DNA of 64,000 nucleotides from Climacium dendroides (taxonomy: Eukaryota; Streptophyta; Bryopsida; Hypnales; Climaciaceae), in contig OX467089.1 in assembly GCA_950106755.1 (NCBI GenBank), positions 6,698,501-6,762,500 on the forward strand, written 5' to 3'. Position 1 is the stretch's first letter, and each line of letters starts with the position of its first letter. The notes beneath the pieces were generated by a model. That model was not told where the DNA came from and ran no database searches. It was given only the letters and a program-made list of their open reading frames with translations. Below, piece after piece: positions 47,801-58,900 of the stretch. Both the position numbers and the translations under genes were made by a program.

Positions 47801-48420
47801 TTTCCTAGAATATCTTCACTTCTCTGATGCGGTAACAATTTTCCTAGGGTTTGGACTCCACGGAAGGCTAATACAGTGTCAATTATTCCGTCCCCGCTAC
47901 ACATCCAATTAAGCTTTGACCTCAAATAACTTCGAACACGACATCCAAGTACAGCATTCTTCGTTGCATTCCAATCCTCTTCCACTCGCGAACCAAAAAT
48001 ACCCGAAAATCTTCAAATTAGGGATGCTATCGATGCGATCGCGAAAAAAACTGAAAGTCTTCAAATCAGGGACGCAATAGATGCGATTGCGAAAACCCGG
48101 GAATCCTTCAAATTAGGCAATTGCAACAGATGCGATCGCGCGAGAGATTGACGACGCACCTTAATGAACACAGACGAATCTGGCAACCACGATCCCACGG
48201 CCGCGGCCGTGTGCACCACCCAGTCGCACCCCTCGCACGCCCTCCTCACGGCCTCCGCGTCGCGAATGTCGCCCTCCACGAGCTCCACCTCGGGCGGCAG
48301 ATCTGTCAGCTTGCTGGTCTTGCGCACCAGCGCCACCACGGAGTGGCCCGCATGGACCAGCGCTCCGCACAGGCGGCCCCCCATGTATCCTGACGCCCCC
48401 GTCACCATCACCCGACCCAT
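44816..48420 (-). CDS. FLDH-like NAD-dependent (farnesol) dehydrogenase, extended SDR family
   Basis: Minus-strand exons are 48160-48420, 47090-47218, 46442-46606, 45525-45848 and 44816-44956. Every exon is a whole number of codons with GT-AG borders, giving 339 residues. The start ATG at 48420 opens MGRVMVTGASGYMGGRL, the TGxxGxxG dinucleotide-binding loop. Next come LVEGDIRDAEAV, VVHTAAAVGSWLPD, LIYTSSFFAVGPTDG, the catalytic YEESK (Tyr-x-x-x-Lys), VSLYPGVIYGPG, FSFCHIDDVVVAF, RYLLCGENLSFHEIFDMAA, and a C-terminal HQWAYSSAKAEREL. Order, length and the C-terminal HQW-YS motif match Arabidopsis FLDH, which oxidises farnesol to farnesal with NAD and modulates ABA signalling. Cinnamoyl-CoA or dihydroflavonol reductases are related but less similar. 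Substrate is inferred by homology. Confidence 0.93.
47390..47555. mobile_element. MITE remnant in the first FLDH intron
   Basis: The words 'tttggcggattggaatcctc', 'cgccatcaagcacatataaa' and the end 'ggggtgaccctacctta' parallel the right half of the MITE at 33020-33296 and the element at 7093-7336. A left end was not identified. Confidence 0.5.
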
Positions 48421-48565
48421 TCTCACACTCTGTTTCTCGCTGTCAGTTCTCTCTCTCTCTCAGCTTCTCCACGATCACAGATGCACTGGAGCTCGAATTT
48501 AAGCTGCAATGGGGAGAGGATTGGAATGCAACGAAGGATGCGGTACTTGGATGTCGGAGTGAGGG
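47940..48565. repeat. Inverted repeat flanking the first FLDH exon
   Basis: A ~44-bp sequence (gaggattggaatgcaacgaa followed by g(a/g)atgc(t/g)gtacttggatgtcg) lies on the plus strand at about 48513-48557 and, inverted, at about 47942-47987. Only a few bases differ. Exon 1 (48160-48420) and the start codon lie between the arms. Confidence 0.85.
48010..48150 (+). repeat. Degenerate ~50-bp tandem repeat x3 in FLDH intron 1
   Basis: Three units contain 'tcttcaaattaggga', a variable part and 'gatgcgatcgcga'. They begin near 48012, 48059 and 48105. Confidence 0.8.
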
Positions 48566-48780
48566 GCTTGGGCCTTGGGGTGGATCGAGACCGTGCAGCA
48601 CGCCGCGCGGTGAAGACAGAAGTGATGATGGAAAGGACGAACTGAAGATGGAAGTGACGAAGGAAAGGACGAACTGAAGACAGAAGTGACGACGGAAGTG
48701 ACGATGAAAGTGACGAACTGACGTTGGAAGTGACGAAATAAGCATGGCTTTCATTATTGTTTCATTATTGTATTGAAAAA
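48421..48780 (-). promoter_or_regulatory. Upstream region of the FLDH-like gene
   Basis: The region includes a CT run (near 48450-48462), one arm of the inverted repeat and the imperfect minisatellite at 48605-48740. No TATA box was firmly identified. The GC-rich part up to about 48750 is the likely leader and proximal promoter for minus-strand transcription. Confidence 0.4.
48605..48740 (+). repeat. Imperfect minisatellite rich in 'gaagtgacga' and 'aggacgaactgaaga'
   Basis: Variants of 'ggaagtgacga', 'gaaaggacgaactgaaga' and 'cagaagtgacga' recur for about 130 bases with unequal unit lengths. It lies upstream of the minus-strand gene start. Confidence 0.85.
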
Positions 48781-49164
48781 GTTTTATATGGGGTCAATTG
48801 TGACCAGAAATATAGTTTATGGAATTTAATGCATTACTAGTGTGCCCTATGCCGTTGCCACAATCAAAACAAAAGTAAAAGTAATTTTCTAATTTTTTTA
48901 GTTCATAAAAACTTCAAAATTCAATGACTTTCACACTGTACGTCTGAACGCCACAAAACCAAGCTGGTGCACCCTTCCTCGCCGAGGGCTTTCCGACAAT
49001 ACCAAGCATGTGACCGGGGGATGCACAGTCCGGGAGATCTCAACGTGACAAACAAACAAAACAAAACAAATAGCTTCATTTAAGGTATGCAATTATGCTA
49101 CCTCCAAGACAAATAAGCATCAATTTTGGCTACCTTGAGAGTGAGTAGTATTAAAAAAAAATAG

Positions 49165-49370
49165 AAAAGAAATGATTTTGCAAGTTGTAAAGGATTATTG
49201 GGAGTACTATAACACAAAACTAACTAAATAGATGCTAATTCCGATGTGGAGGAAGTTGCAAATTGGCTATCAAATTCTATTGTTTATTCTAGGCTTGGCT
49301 AAAATCTAATTTTTTTAAGGATTTTCTCCATTATACATTTAGCTACTGAAAATTTTAATAGTAATGGAAT
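49165..49370 (+). repeat. Inverted copy of the 32802-33019 relic
   Basis: The plus strand here aligns with the minus strand of 32802-33019 over ~200 bases, including a reading beginning LQVVKDYWEYYNTKL. Stops interrupt it. Confidence 0.55.
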
Positions 49371-52300
49371 GAGTTTTAGCTAGTGCTTTGAACATTGGTT
49401 GTGAAGGTAGACAAAAGGAGATTTTAGATTCTCTTGGAATACATTTTTTAGACACTATATGAATAAATTAAGATTTTTCAAAGTGTTGAAAATAGTTATT
49501 TTGAAAATTGACACTAGACTCTCATGATTGGTGGGAATACATTTTAATTAGGCAAGAATCTAAAGATGTTGATTGTAAGTGTAGTTACCTTATTATCCCC
49601 TAAAAAATAGCAACCATAAGTTGCTTGGAAGTTGGAGACCAGCTAAGGAAGAAATTAGACGAAAATGAGGGGTCCATTTAAACCAGGTTGTTATATATTG
49701 GTACAAATGTGGATACAATTATATACACATGTATAATTATGGGATATTAGTACTTATATACATATACATAGGTATACATACAAATATAGATGTGGGTACA
49801 ATTTGTCATTCTATATCTTTTAATGACAACTTGAACTCATACTATTATTTGAACCCTTGGACTTTGAAAAACTAAATTAAACAAGAGAATATTGTATTTT
49901 CTAGGACATATTCTAGGACATAGAATTCTAGTGAAAATTTCCTAGAAAATATATTGTTGGACGTTTTAATTTGTAGAAAATAGGAAAACCAATTTTCAAA
50001 GAAACTAAAAATTGACCATTTGGAAGGACTTCTTCGTAATGAGACTTGACAAAAAAAATTTGGTCAAATCCATCACTAATTGTTTTGAAGTGCACGCACA
50101 AAGGAAGCCAAAAAATCCTATTTGCACGATATGTGGAGGACATAAAATAATGTATTTTTAAAGACCATTTGGTAGTGACATGTCCACCTACTATAGGAAT
50201 ATGCCATAGAAATTTCAGCTAAAAATCATTAAATTGAATTGCTCAATAGTATAAAAAACCACTAAACCTAATTTTGTGACAAATTAATAAAATTGACTTT
50301 TAAATATAAAACGTTTTCTTAAGATTTTTGAAAAATAAGGGATACTATTTCAATCAAAAACTCTAGAAATAAAATTTTTGTTTTGGGCATTGGGTTTAAA
50401 ATTCAAAAGTTATAGCTTGGACAAAAAATGGTTTTGGAAAATGCTACCAAAAAAGGTTGGTGTTTCTTGCAATGACCCATAGATTGTTTATTACAACATT
50501 ACAACCATTGGAATTGTCATTTTTTGATTCCATAACTAAATTCTTAACAATTTAGTGTTTCAAATCATACTCTATTTTTTTCTACTTACTATTTTTTAAA
50601 GCATGAATATAGAATTTTTTGGTTTGAAATTTATTATATGTATTTCCAATTTATTTTTTAAACATGTTATACTCAAGAATTAGTAACCCATCCCCTAGAT
50701 TTATGCAAAATTTCCAACCTAGGCATTGTCATTTACGCATCCAAAAACTATGGAGAAAGTATCAAATTTGAGCATTATTTGTAAACATTGCCAACTTATT
50801 ATTCTTATGATGTAAAGGTTGGTGGCAACAATGGAATTGTAGAAATATATGCTCCCAACCTAATTATTGCAACAAAAAAATTTGCCCCCCTTCATGAACA
50901 AATCTGCATAAAATCCAAGTGGTCACCAAATCCATTGTCAATATTATTATTTGAAGAAGCAACAAGTACAAAGTGCCTCATATGACCAAGCTTATTGGGA
51001 GAAGAATGCTCTTTGATTGCTTGCCACTTACTCCCACAAAATCATTCAATATGGCCACCGCTTACTCAATAGTTGAAATCAGTGAACAATGTTTTTTAGT
51101 GGGTCACAAATTTTGCTTGATTTGGAGGTTTTCAATGAAATAGAGGTAGTAGAAAGTAACAAATTGTAGGGTCTACACATTTTTATGTAAAAAATTTGAA
51201 AGATGAAATCTAACCATTTGGGAAGAATTGAAAATATTTCTTTTTGAAATTCAAGTAATTTGATCATGCAATTGGTAAGATTTTTTATTTCAAAATTTTT
51301 AAGAGTGTGTACTCTTCCAAGTAAACTAAAGGATCCTATGATTGAATTTGTCAATGAATTAATACTGATAAAGAATTTAGCCTAGCCTTAGCCTTGTTTG
51401 GATTTGAGTACTTTGAAGCAATTTTAGGCCTAAAAACATTGATTCTAACTGTCCAATCAAACATTATTCATCTTTAAAAAATAAAGTAGAAGATGGAATA
51501 AAAATCCCAATCTTGAGAATGTTCTTGTAATCAATTGGTATCCTTTTTTATTTCAAATTATTTTTCAAAAAATGATGTTATATTTTTTTTCTACCTTTCT
51601 TGCATGCAAAATAAAACTCCTCACAACTTTCACCTCATTATTCAAAATTGAATGGTTCAAATGTTTTTGAGTAGGTATTAGCTTATAAAATTAGTTTAAT
51701 GAAATTAATTAATATTTTTTTGGAATACATTTTATTTGTCTAGTTATGTATGAATGAAATCTATTATATTTATTTTTCAAAGATAAAATCATATGTTTTT
51801 TATAAGTCATAAAGACATACATTATCTAATATTTTAACAATGTTTTCTTTTGTAGACATCTATTTCTACAATTAGATATGTTTGTTACAATTTTTAAATT
51901 TTTGGTTTTAGCAAAAATAAGAAGTAGAATTGAACTCTTGCACCTATGAAATGCATTTGAACAACTGCATGCAAACTTTTTAAAATTTGAGCTTGCCATT
52001 CATACTAGCCTTTATAATGATAGAAGACAATCAAGATATTGAAATTCTATACATCCTTGCAAATAAATGTCATATATTTAGCACAATGCAAGGCACCAAA
52101 AGAAGTAAAAAATTGAATGCTAGTAAAATGTGACAAAAAGATTATACTGTTTTTTGGTATCTTTTGGAAGAAGATGTATTAGAGTGGGATAGGATTGGGA
52201 TTCACAATTCCTTGATACTATATAAACAATAAGTACTCTAAATTCAATGATGTACCAAAACAATGAAAGAATTGTGTTTATTAGATTGATTATAGGATCC

Positions 52301-52713
52301 TTTTAGCCTTACTTTGTCTTTCTAGGCCTTGTACACAATAAGTGCATTGTAGTGCAAACGTTGCAAACATTGATGGTTAATGGGAGATCCTAAACCATAA
52401 TTGTGCCATTTATTTGATATCATTGCTCACACTTTTGAAACACATTGAAAAAAAATGATGATTATTAAATAAAAATTTCTAGAATTCTACTTGGCAATTT
52501 AGAATTTGTGTAGCACTAGATAATTGTAGAACCTTGAAATTCTAAGGTTGTGAATGAGTAGAATTTTTTGAGTCAAAACAAAAGTGAGGGGCCCACAAAT
52601 GGCAAAAAGACTTTTAATTACTTATTCACAATGGTAGTTTCTTTAATTGAGAAGACCAAAATGCATTGTACAGTTAGACAACTTTGGTCTAAAAGCAGAG
52701 AGTCATTAGAATG
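49371..52713. other. AT-rich intergenic region
   Basis: No gene was recognised. Parts near 50500-50640 and, inverted, 51590-51690 belong to the ~0.9-kb dispersed family. Runs of 'tatacatatac' near 49700-49790 are simple-sequence-like. Confidence 0.5.
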
Positions 52714-53230
52714 AATTGTAAAATTATGTTAAAAATCCTATTCAATATTTATTCTAAAAAGCAATGTAGATCCCTTTTCAATACTTATTCTAGAAAGAAT
52801 TTGAATTCCTACACCATTTAAATGTTTTAGGAATAACAACAAGACATGATTTACTCTACTTGAATTGTTTTGGAATTTAAACCAAGCATGTTGCATGCAA
52901 TCTAATCACATCAAGTTGGCTTCTTCCTAAATGGAAGTTTTGGTCTCACCTTTGCAAAAATACAAATATGCACCACTTGTGATATTTATTTGTGTTTGAT
53001 CCCCTCTTTTGCAATGGTAGGACTAAAACCTCCATTTAGGAAGAAGCCAACTTGGTGTGATTAGATGGCATACAATATGCCTTCTTCACATTTCAAAAAA
53101 ATTCAAGTAGAGTAAGTCATGTCTTGTTGTCATTCCTAATTACCTTAAAGAAGTGTAAGAATCCAAATGCATTATAGAATAAGTATTAAAAGAGACACTT
53201 ATACATAGAATTTTTGCATGACTTTACAAT
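52714..53230. mobile_element. Long foldback element, arms ~230-260 bp
   Basis: Left-arm blocks 'attgtaaaattatg', 'aatacttattcta', 'ggaataacaacaagacatga', 'tttactctacttgaat', 'ctaatcacatcaagttggct' and 'tcttcctaaatgga' all occur inverted and in reverse order in the right arm. The turn is near 52985-53000. No coding capacity. A transcript would form a long hairpin RNA. Confidence 0.88.
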
Positions 53231-53334
53231 TAATAATCCAAAATTCAATTGATTGCAACATTTTTTTAGAGATATATGTCATATTGTACTCTTAATAATT
53301 ACCTATCAATTAAATCTTGAATTCATGATTGTAC

Positions 53335-53830
53335 ACTTAGGGGAAGTGTGAAAGTTTGTACAAATTTTTATGATCTTAGATTATGGCATGTTTTTTAGAA
53401 AATATTTTTAAAATAAAAAATAGATTAGATTTTTTTTAATAAATACAGCTTTTATTCCAATCCATTCGTAGGAATAATAGATTTATTTCTATATCATACT
53501 TGCTTCTACTTGAAATTATTTTACAAAATCAAAATCAAGCTTTTTTTCCTCCAAACCCTTAATTTGCAAGAAAAAATTCTTTAAAGTTAAGAGAAATCAA
53601 AGTCTCATCATAATATAGTATGACAAGGTGCCAAAAAATATATCACTTTAAATACAAATATCTTGCAACATACATGGTGAAAGTTTCTAGAATTTCTTCC
53701 ACCTATTATTATACTAGTTACAAGATACCATGGTTAAATATGCAACAACTTAGACAATTTCTTATAGTTTTTTTCCTTGTACCCAAAATGGTAGTTTTTG
53801 AATGATTTGGGGTGAAAGATGGACCTTCTT
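53335..53830 (+). repeat. Diverged copy of the ~0.9-kb AT-rich repeat
   Basis: Shared blocks include 'caaatatcttgcaa', 'tttctagaatttcttcca', 'ttattatactagt' and a late 'ttttgaatgatttgg...ttagg', in the same order as 43950-44190. Confidence 0.55.
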
Positions 53831-53869
53831 GTTAGGAATTAAATGGAACAAGGGTTGCTAGCAAATGAG

Positions 53870-53990
53870 CCATTATAGGTACATATGTTATAAGCACCTT
53901 CAATGGTTGCAAAGGACCTATTTATACCTAGGTTCAAAGCTCATAGGCTCGCATTTCTAAATTCACACACTAGCATTGTTGGCTCATAGA
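53870..53990. repeat. Partial copy of the 'gagcctatgagcc' MITE family
   Basis: Contains 'ttataagcaccttcaatggt', 'gctcataggctcgca' and 'cacacactagcattgttgg', matching the right part of copies A and B. Confidence 0.5.
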
Positions 53991-54551
53991 ATTATGCATG
54001 TATATTTGTAGTGTACTTTGACTACTTTTTGTGTGTTTTTTATCCACCTAATTTTAATTAATATATAATTAATAGAATTTCATGAAGTTTGTGCATTTTA
54101 AAATTTTTGTACTAAAGATATCATTTGCACTCTAGTCTTTTCATTATAAAACTTAAAGTCCCTTTTGATTTTATTATATCACCATTTGTGCAAATATAGC
54201 ATGAATAATTTTCACTATTAAAATTTTTCTTTGAATTTAAACATGATACTTTTATAGAAACTAATGTTTGAAATTTTAGTTGCTTGAAAAGTAACTGAAA
54301 AATTAGAAAATTAGAAAAAAAATTTACTTAATTTGAGTGATAAGCTAACCATTATTGTTTATGGCCATACATTATCAATGGCTAATGTGCTATACATAAT
54401 TAGCCTTAGTATCTTTATAAATAAAACTTAAGGTTCAATTTTTTTTATTTAACCAAACATCTTCAATATTATCTAAATATGATACCCAAAGGCTACATAT
54501 TGATAAGTTAATGTTAGGCTAAGAAAAATGAGTTCTATCACATGAAGATTG

Positions 54552-55955
54552 TCAATCAAGGTGGGCATCAAAAGAAGGAAATGTAGCTTCATTACTATAT
54601 GGAGATGTTGGTATATACCAATGTTGAGAGATTGGATCATATACTGGAGTAGAACTTCTAAAGTTTTGATTATGATAGCTAGGCATAGAGCCTCCAACAT
54701 GATAGCTCGAAGTAGATCCTTTGACTTCATGGCTAGGACTAGAACATCTAGAATGAATCCTAGAAGTTGTTGAATAATCTTTTGGTACTTGTAAAAACCA
54801 ATGTTGAGAGGATGTATTATAAGTAGGTATTGGAGATGTTGGAGAACAATGAGGTTCAAGAGATGTTGGAGCGTAATGAGGCTTAGGAGATGTTGGAGTA
54901 TAGTCAGGCTTTGGAGATGTTGGAGTATAGTCAGGCTCTAGAGGTGTTGGAGTATAGTCACGCTCTGGAGATGTTGAAGTATAATGAGGCCCGGGAGATG
55001 TTGGAGTATAATGAGGCCCGGGAGATGTTGGAGTATAATGAGGCCCGGGAGATGTTGGAGTATAATGAGGCCTGGGAGATGTTGGAGTATAATGAGGCCC
55101 AGGAGATGTTGGAGTATAATGAGGCTCTGGAGATGTAGGAGTATAGTCAAGCTCTGGAGATGTTGGAGTATAGTTAAGCTCTGGAGATGTTGGAGTATAA
55201 TGAGGCCCGGGAGATGTTGGAGTATAACGAGGCTCGGGAGATGTTGGAGTATAATGAGGCCCGGGAGATGTTGGAGTATAATGAGGCCCGGGAGACGTTG
55301 GAGTATAATGAGGCCCCGGAGATGTTGGAGTATAATGAGGCTCTGGAGATGTAGAAGTATAATGAGGTCCTGGAGATGTTGGAGTATAATGAGGCCCAAG
55401 AGATGTTGGAGTATAATGAGGCCCAGGAGATGTTGGAGTATAATGAGGCTCTGGAGAATCACATGAATTAGTAGTAGAAGATGTAGGTGAAAGAGATCTT
55501 GGAGAAGTATGAGACCAATTTGGTGATGATGGAGGAGCATGTGGTGAATGAGAATTATATGATGATTCATGGTGACTGGAATTGAAAGATAGTAATGATT
55601 GCCTATTTGGATCATAGTTGCCTTGTGGTTGTGATTGCCAACTTGGATCACTAGTATTTGTTGAGGCTAAAGTTCGAGAAGGATGTTGTTGTCTATGAGT
55701 TCTATCTGGTGATGATAGCCAACTTCCACCACTACCTCCTCGAATTCTTTGAATCAAAATACCCCAATTTTCATATCGTCTTTTTTTATAAAAATTACAA
55801 AAATATTTAAACTTTGACATGCAAAAGGTTGATTTGCATGTGCTTTTTGATTGAAGTTTATTTTCATAATTCTTAAGGTTTAATGAATTCAATTTGATTG
55901 AAATATCTTCATCCATTTTTGCTACTAATATAATATGTAAAGAATTTGTAATCAT
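54552..55955 (-). CDS. Ser/Pro/Thr-rich protein with 23 CTD-like nonapeptide repeats
   Basis: A single minus-strand frame of 467 codons runs from an ATG at 55955 (alternative ATG at 55916, MDEDISIKL). The N-terminal ~65 residues are polar and contain KKRRYENW. A Ser/Pro-rich stretch follows, then 23 tandem nine-residue units with consensus HYTPTSPGP (54825-55445), then a tail with two related blocks (SQHWFLQVP and SQHWYIPTS). YTPTSP closely resembles the YSPTSPS heptad of the RNA polymerase II largest subunit, but the period is nine and no polymerase domain is present. The repeat being a 27-bp minisatellite means long open frames exist in other frames too; this frame is the longest and includes non-repeat flanks. 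I do not recognise the family. Function is unknown, and it may be transposon-derived. Confidence 0.5.
   Translation of the reverse strand: MITNSLHIILVAKMDEDISIKLNSLNLKNYENKLQSKSTCKSTFCMSKFKYFCNFYKKRRYENWGILIQRIRGGSGGSWLSSPDRTHRQQHPSRTLASTNTSDPSWQSQPQGNYDPNRQSLLSFNSSHHESSYNSHSPHAPPSSPNWSHTSPRSLSPTSSTTNSCDSPEPHYTPTSPGPHYTPTSLGPHYTPTSPGPHYTSTSPEPHYTPTSPGPHYTPTSPGPHYTPTSPGPHYTPTSPEPRYTPTSPGPHYTPTSPELNYTPTSPELDYTPTSPEPHYTPTSPGPHYTPTSPRPHYTPTSPGPHYTPTSPGPHYTPTSPGPHYTSTSPERDYTPTPLEPDYTPTSPKPDYTPTSPKPHYAPTSLEPHCSPTSPIPTYNTSSQHWFLQVPKDYSTTSRIHSRCSSPSHEVKGSTSSYHVGGSMPSYHNQNFRSSTPVYDPISQHWYIPTSPYSNEATFPSFDAHLD
54825..55445 (-). repeat. 27-bp coding minisatellite, 23 units
   Basis: The plus-strand consensus is 'ggagatgttggagtataatg' followed by 'aggcccg'. 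Units differ mainly at the codons for the seventh to ninth residues (GP, EP, EL, KP). There is no length change between units, so the frame is kept throughout 621 bases, which suggests constraint or recent expansion. Confidence 0.97.
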
Positions 55956-58900
55956 AAATTATATTGAACTAAAAATATTTCATAACTTGAATCTATTCTA
56001 GTGTCCTAGGTTCATATGAAAATAACTATCTTATTTTTTATATTCCCCAAAATAAACTCTATTTTTTATATCATAAATTTTGAATTTTAAAAAATATTAG
56101 AAATTGGGCATTTTAAAATCTATGTTTGTAAAATAAAATAGTTATTTGTCACTAATGTATTAAAATAACTATATATTAAATTATAATTATAATTGTAATT
56201 TTTATATTTATTTATATTATTAGAATTTTATATTTTATATTAGTTTATGAATTTTGAATTTTGAATCTATTGACATGTGACACACAATTTTGGCAATTTT
56301 TGGTTAATAATATATATTAGTATATTTTAAAATTATATTATAAATTAAAATAAGAATATTCTTTGCTAAATTATGCATAATTTTATTGATCATATGTAAA
56401 ACAATTGAATGAAATACACTCACTACAACTAAGACTTGAAAAAATATAATATAATTATAAAAGTTACCTTGAATATGATGCTAAATGTAATGCTTTCATA
56501 ATTAAAAATTCTTGAATAGAATTAAAATAATTAAATAAACTTTATTCAATAGATATAATTACTATAGTTGTATATATTTATATTTTAAAATTTAGAAATT
56601 ATAATGTGATAAATTCATATTTACAAGTATTTTTAATAAATGACTTCTTTAAGTTATATATGACTACCAATATATAAGATGTAGTCTATTGAAATTGTGC
56701 AAATAACAAATTGTTAAAAAATTCATCAAAAATTAACCTATTACAGCTTGACTAGATTGAGATTTCAATTTTTTCTATCATTCATTTTGAATTTTGTAGT
56801 TTGTTTTATAGATAGTGAATTGGTTTTCACTCAAATTTCTAAGCAATTCAAGGTGCATTTTTAATTTTTAGTGATGGCCAATGCTAAATATCATCATTTA
56901 CAAAGAGAAAAAATATTGATGATACTTCAAAAATTATATATTTTGATATTTTAATTCTGATTAAGATTATAATTTTTCAATGATAATTTATCAAAACTCA
57001 TATATTTCAAATCTTCTTTGATAGTTTTATATTTTAATCATTTAAAAAAAAGATTTAAAACTCATTCTTACTTTATAATATTAAAAATAGAAAAATTAAT
57101 AACTTTAATAATTGAAATATAATCTCTACTTTTAAATTTCAAAGGGTTTTTATGTCATTTGATGATCAAATTCCATCGCATGGATTCTTCTAATAAACAA
57201 TGAAGTTCTATCTCTTCAAATCCATAAATAATTTTATTTTGCTTATTATGCTAATATTTTATGCTTTAAATTATTTATAATTTCTTCGAAATACATACTT
57301 TTCTATGGATTACTTGATTTTTTAAGTTTGATAAATTTATACCAATAGAATGGTGGCATTTATCCTTCTAAAGATCATTGAATTCCAAAGAGTGCTTAAA
57401 ATTATATTATACAACATTTATTGATTTGTATTTTTAATTTGTTTGGTATAAAAAAACTTTAAGAGTACAAAAGTCTCAAATAGAAAATCCATTTTTAATA
57501 TCAAACATAAAATTTTCTTACATTTATATTTTGGTAACCTATATCAAATTCATTAAAATTATTAATTTTTTAAATTATATTTTCACCGTTATTATTTAAA
57601 GTCAACCTTGCATATAAGTAGGCTTAATAAAATTGTTGTCTTTCATTTTTAAAATTTTAAAATATGCCAAGTGTGGAGGTTGATTTATAATAAATACAAA
57701 CATGAATTTTTAATTTTTAATATTTGAGTATCTATTATTCAATACTGTAAATAGGTCTTTATTATTTACTATTGATGACCATGTCAATTCCATATAGAAT
57801 TGCTAAATTGCATTAAAAAAATTAGTAGTAGCATTAATGTTGATCTATTAGGGTGAATATGCATAGAATTGCTAAATTATGCTTCCATATACAATCCTAT
57901 ACATAGAACTTATTCGTTTCTATTTTAGATTGGTACTTGACAAGAGTCAAAAATAATTAATTAAAAATATGGGTAACTATATTGATTTTTCTTTAGTAAT
58001 TTTTAGTTTTTTTTAGTTTTATAAATATATTTTAAAAAGTTTTAAAAATAAAGGGTAGTCAAACATTATATTACTAAATGTACAAATAATTTTCATGGTT
58101 TAAGTTTATTGAAGGGTCACAAGCTTGAAGTTTGAATCCTAGAAACCAAACTTTTATAATTTATAATATATCTAAAATCCAATGTCCCAACAATTCATGA
58201 TCTAATGTCTAAATAGTATATAACAAGTTTGGTGCAATGAAATCCCCTTAAAATGAAAATAAGATTTTCCAAAAATAAAAATTATATTTTAATTACATGA
58301 TTTTTTCAAACTACCTAAAAGCCACTTGAATGAGTCATATCTTAGAATGTGATAAATACACCTAGGTAGCACAAAAGTGTGAGTTTTGATACAATCTTGG
58401 TCAATTAAAGGGAGGCATGATTTCAATTTTTAAATTTTGGAAGCACAAAGTACAAAGAATATCTTTAAAAATACATAAAACACTACATATATATTTTTAG
58501 AATTTTAAAACATGTTTTTTTATATCCAAAGAATATTATTGAAATGAATTTTAAGACTATTTATTTTCTAAATTGATTAACATTCTTAGATCAATTTTAA
58601 AATTCTAATTCTAATTCTCCTAGTCTATCTTGTTTACCCACCCATCCCTACTCATTGGATACAAAACCTCTCTACTCGCTTTCATCATCTATGGGATTGA
58701 TTGAAAAGTAATTGAAGAGCCTTGCGTAATGTCTTTCCGGCATTCTTTCGATCCCTTGAGAGCCTCAAATGAAGTTAAAAGGGCAATAATAAGAATATAG
58801 GAGGTAGAGTGGAAGGAGGGCACAACCATGGGGATGTACCTATATATAAAGAGGGAAAAATATATTAGGGTTTGCATAGATGCAAATTATAATAGAAAGG

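Noticed and set aside
44816..48420. Cinnamoyl-CoA reductase or dihydroflavonol reductase
   Set aside because: The family is related, but motif order and the C-terminal HQWAYS segment match FLDH-type dehydrogenases better.
54825..55445. CRISPR-like regular array of 27-bp repeats
   Set aside because: Units are contiguous with no spacers and keep a coding frame; this is a minisatellite in plant nuclear DNA.
54890..55651. Long open frames on both strands in other phases of the 27-bp repeat
   Set aside because: A 27-bp unit without stops opens several frames automatically; only the 467-codon frame extends into non-repeat sequence on both sides.
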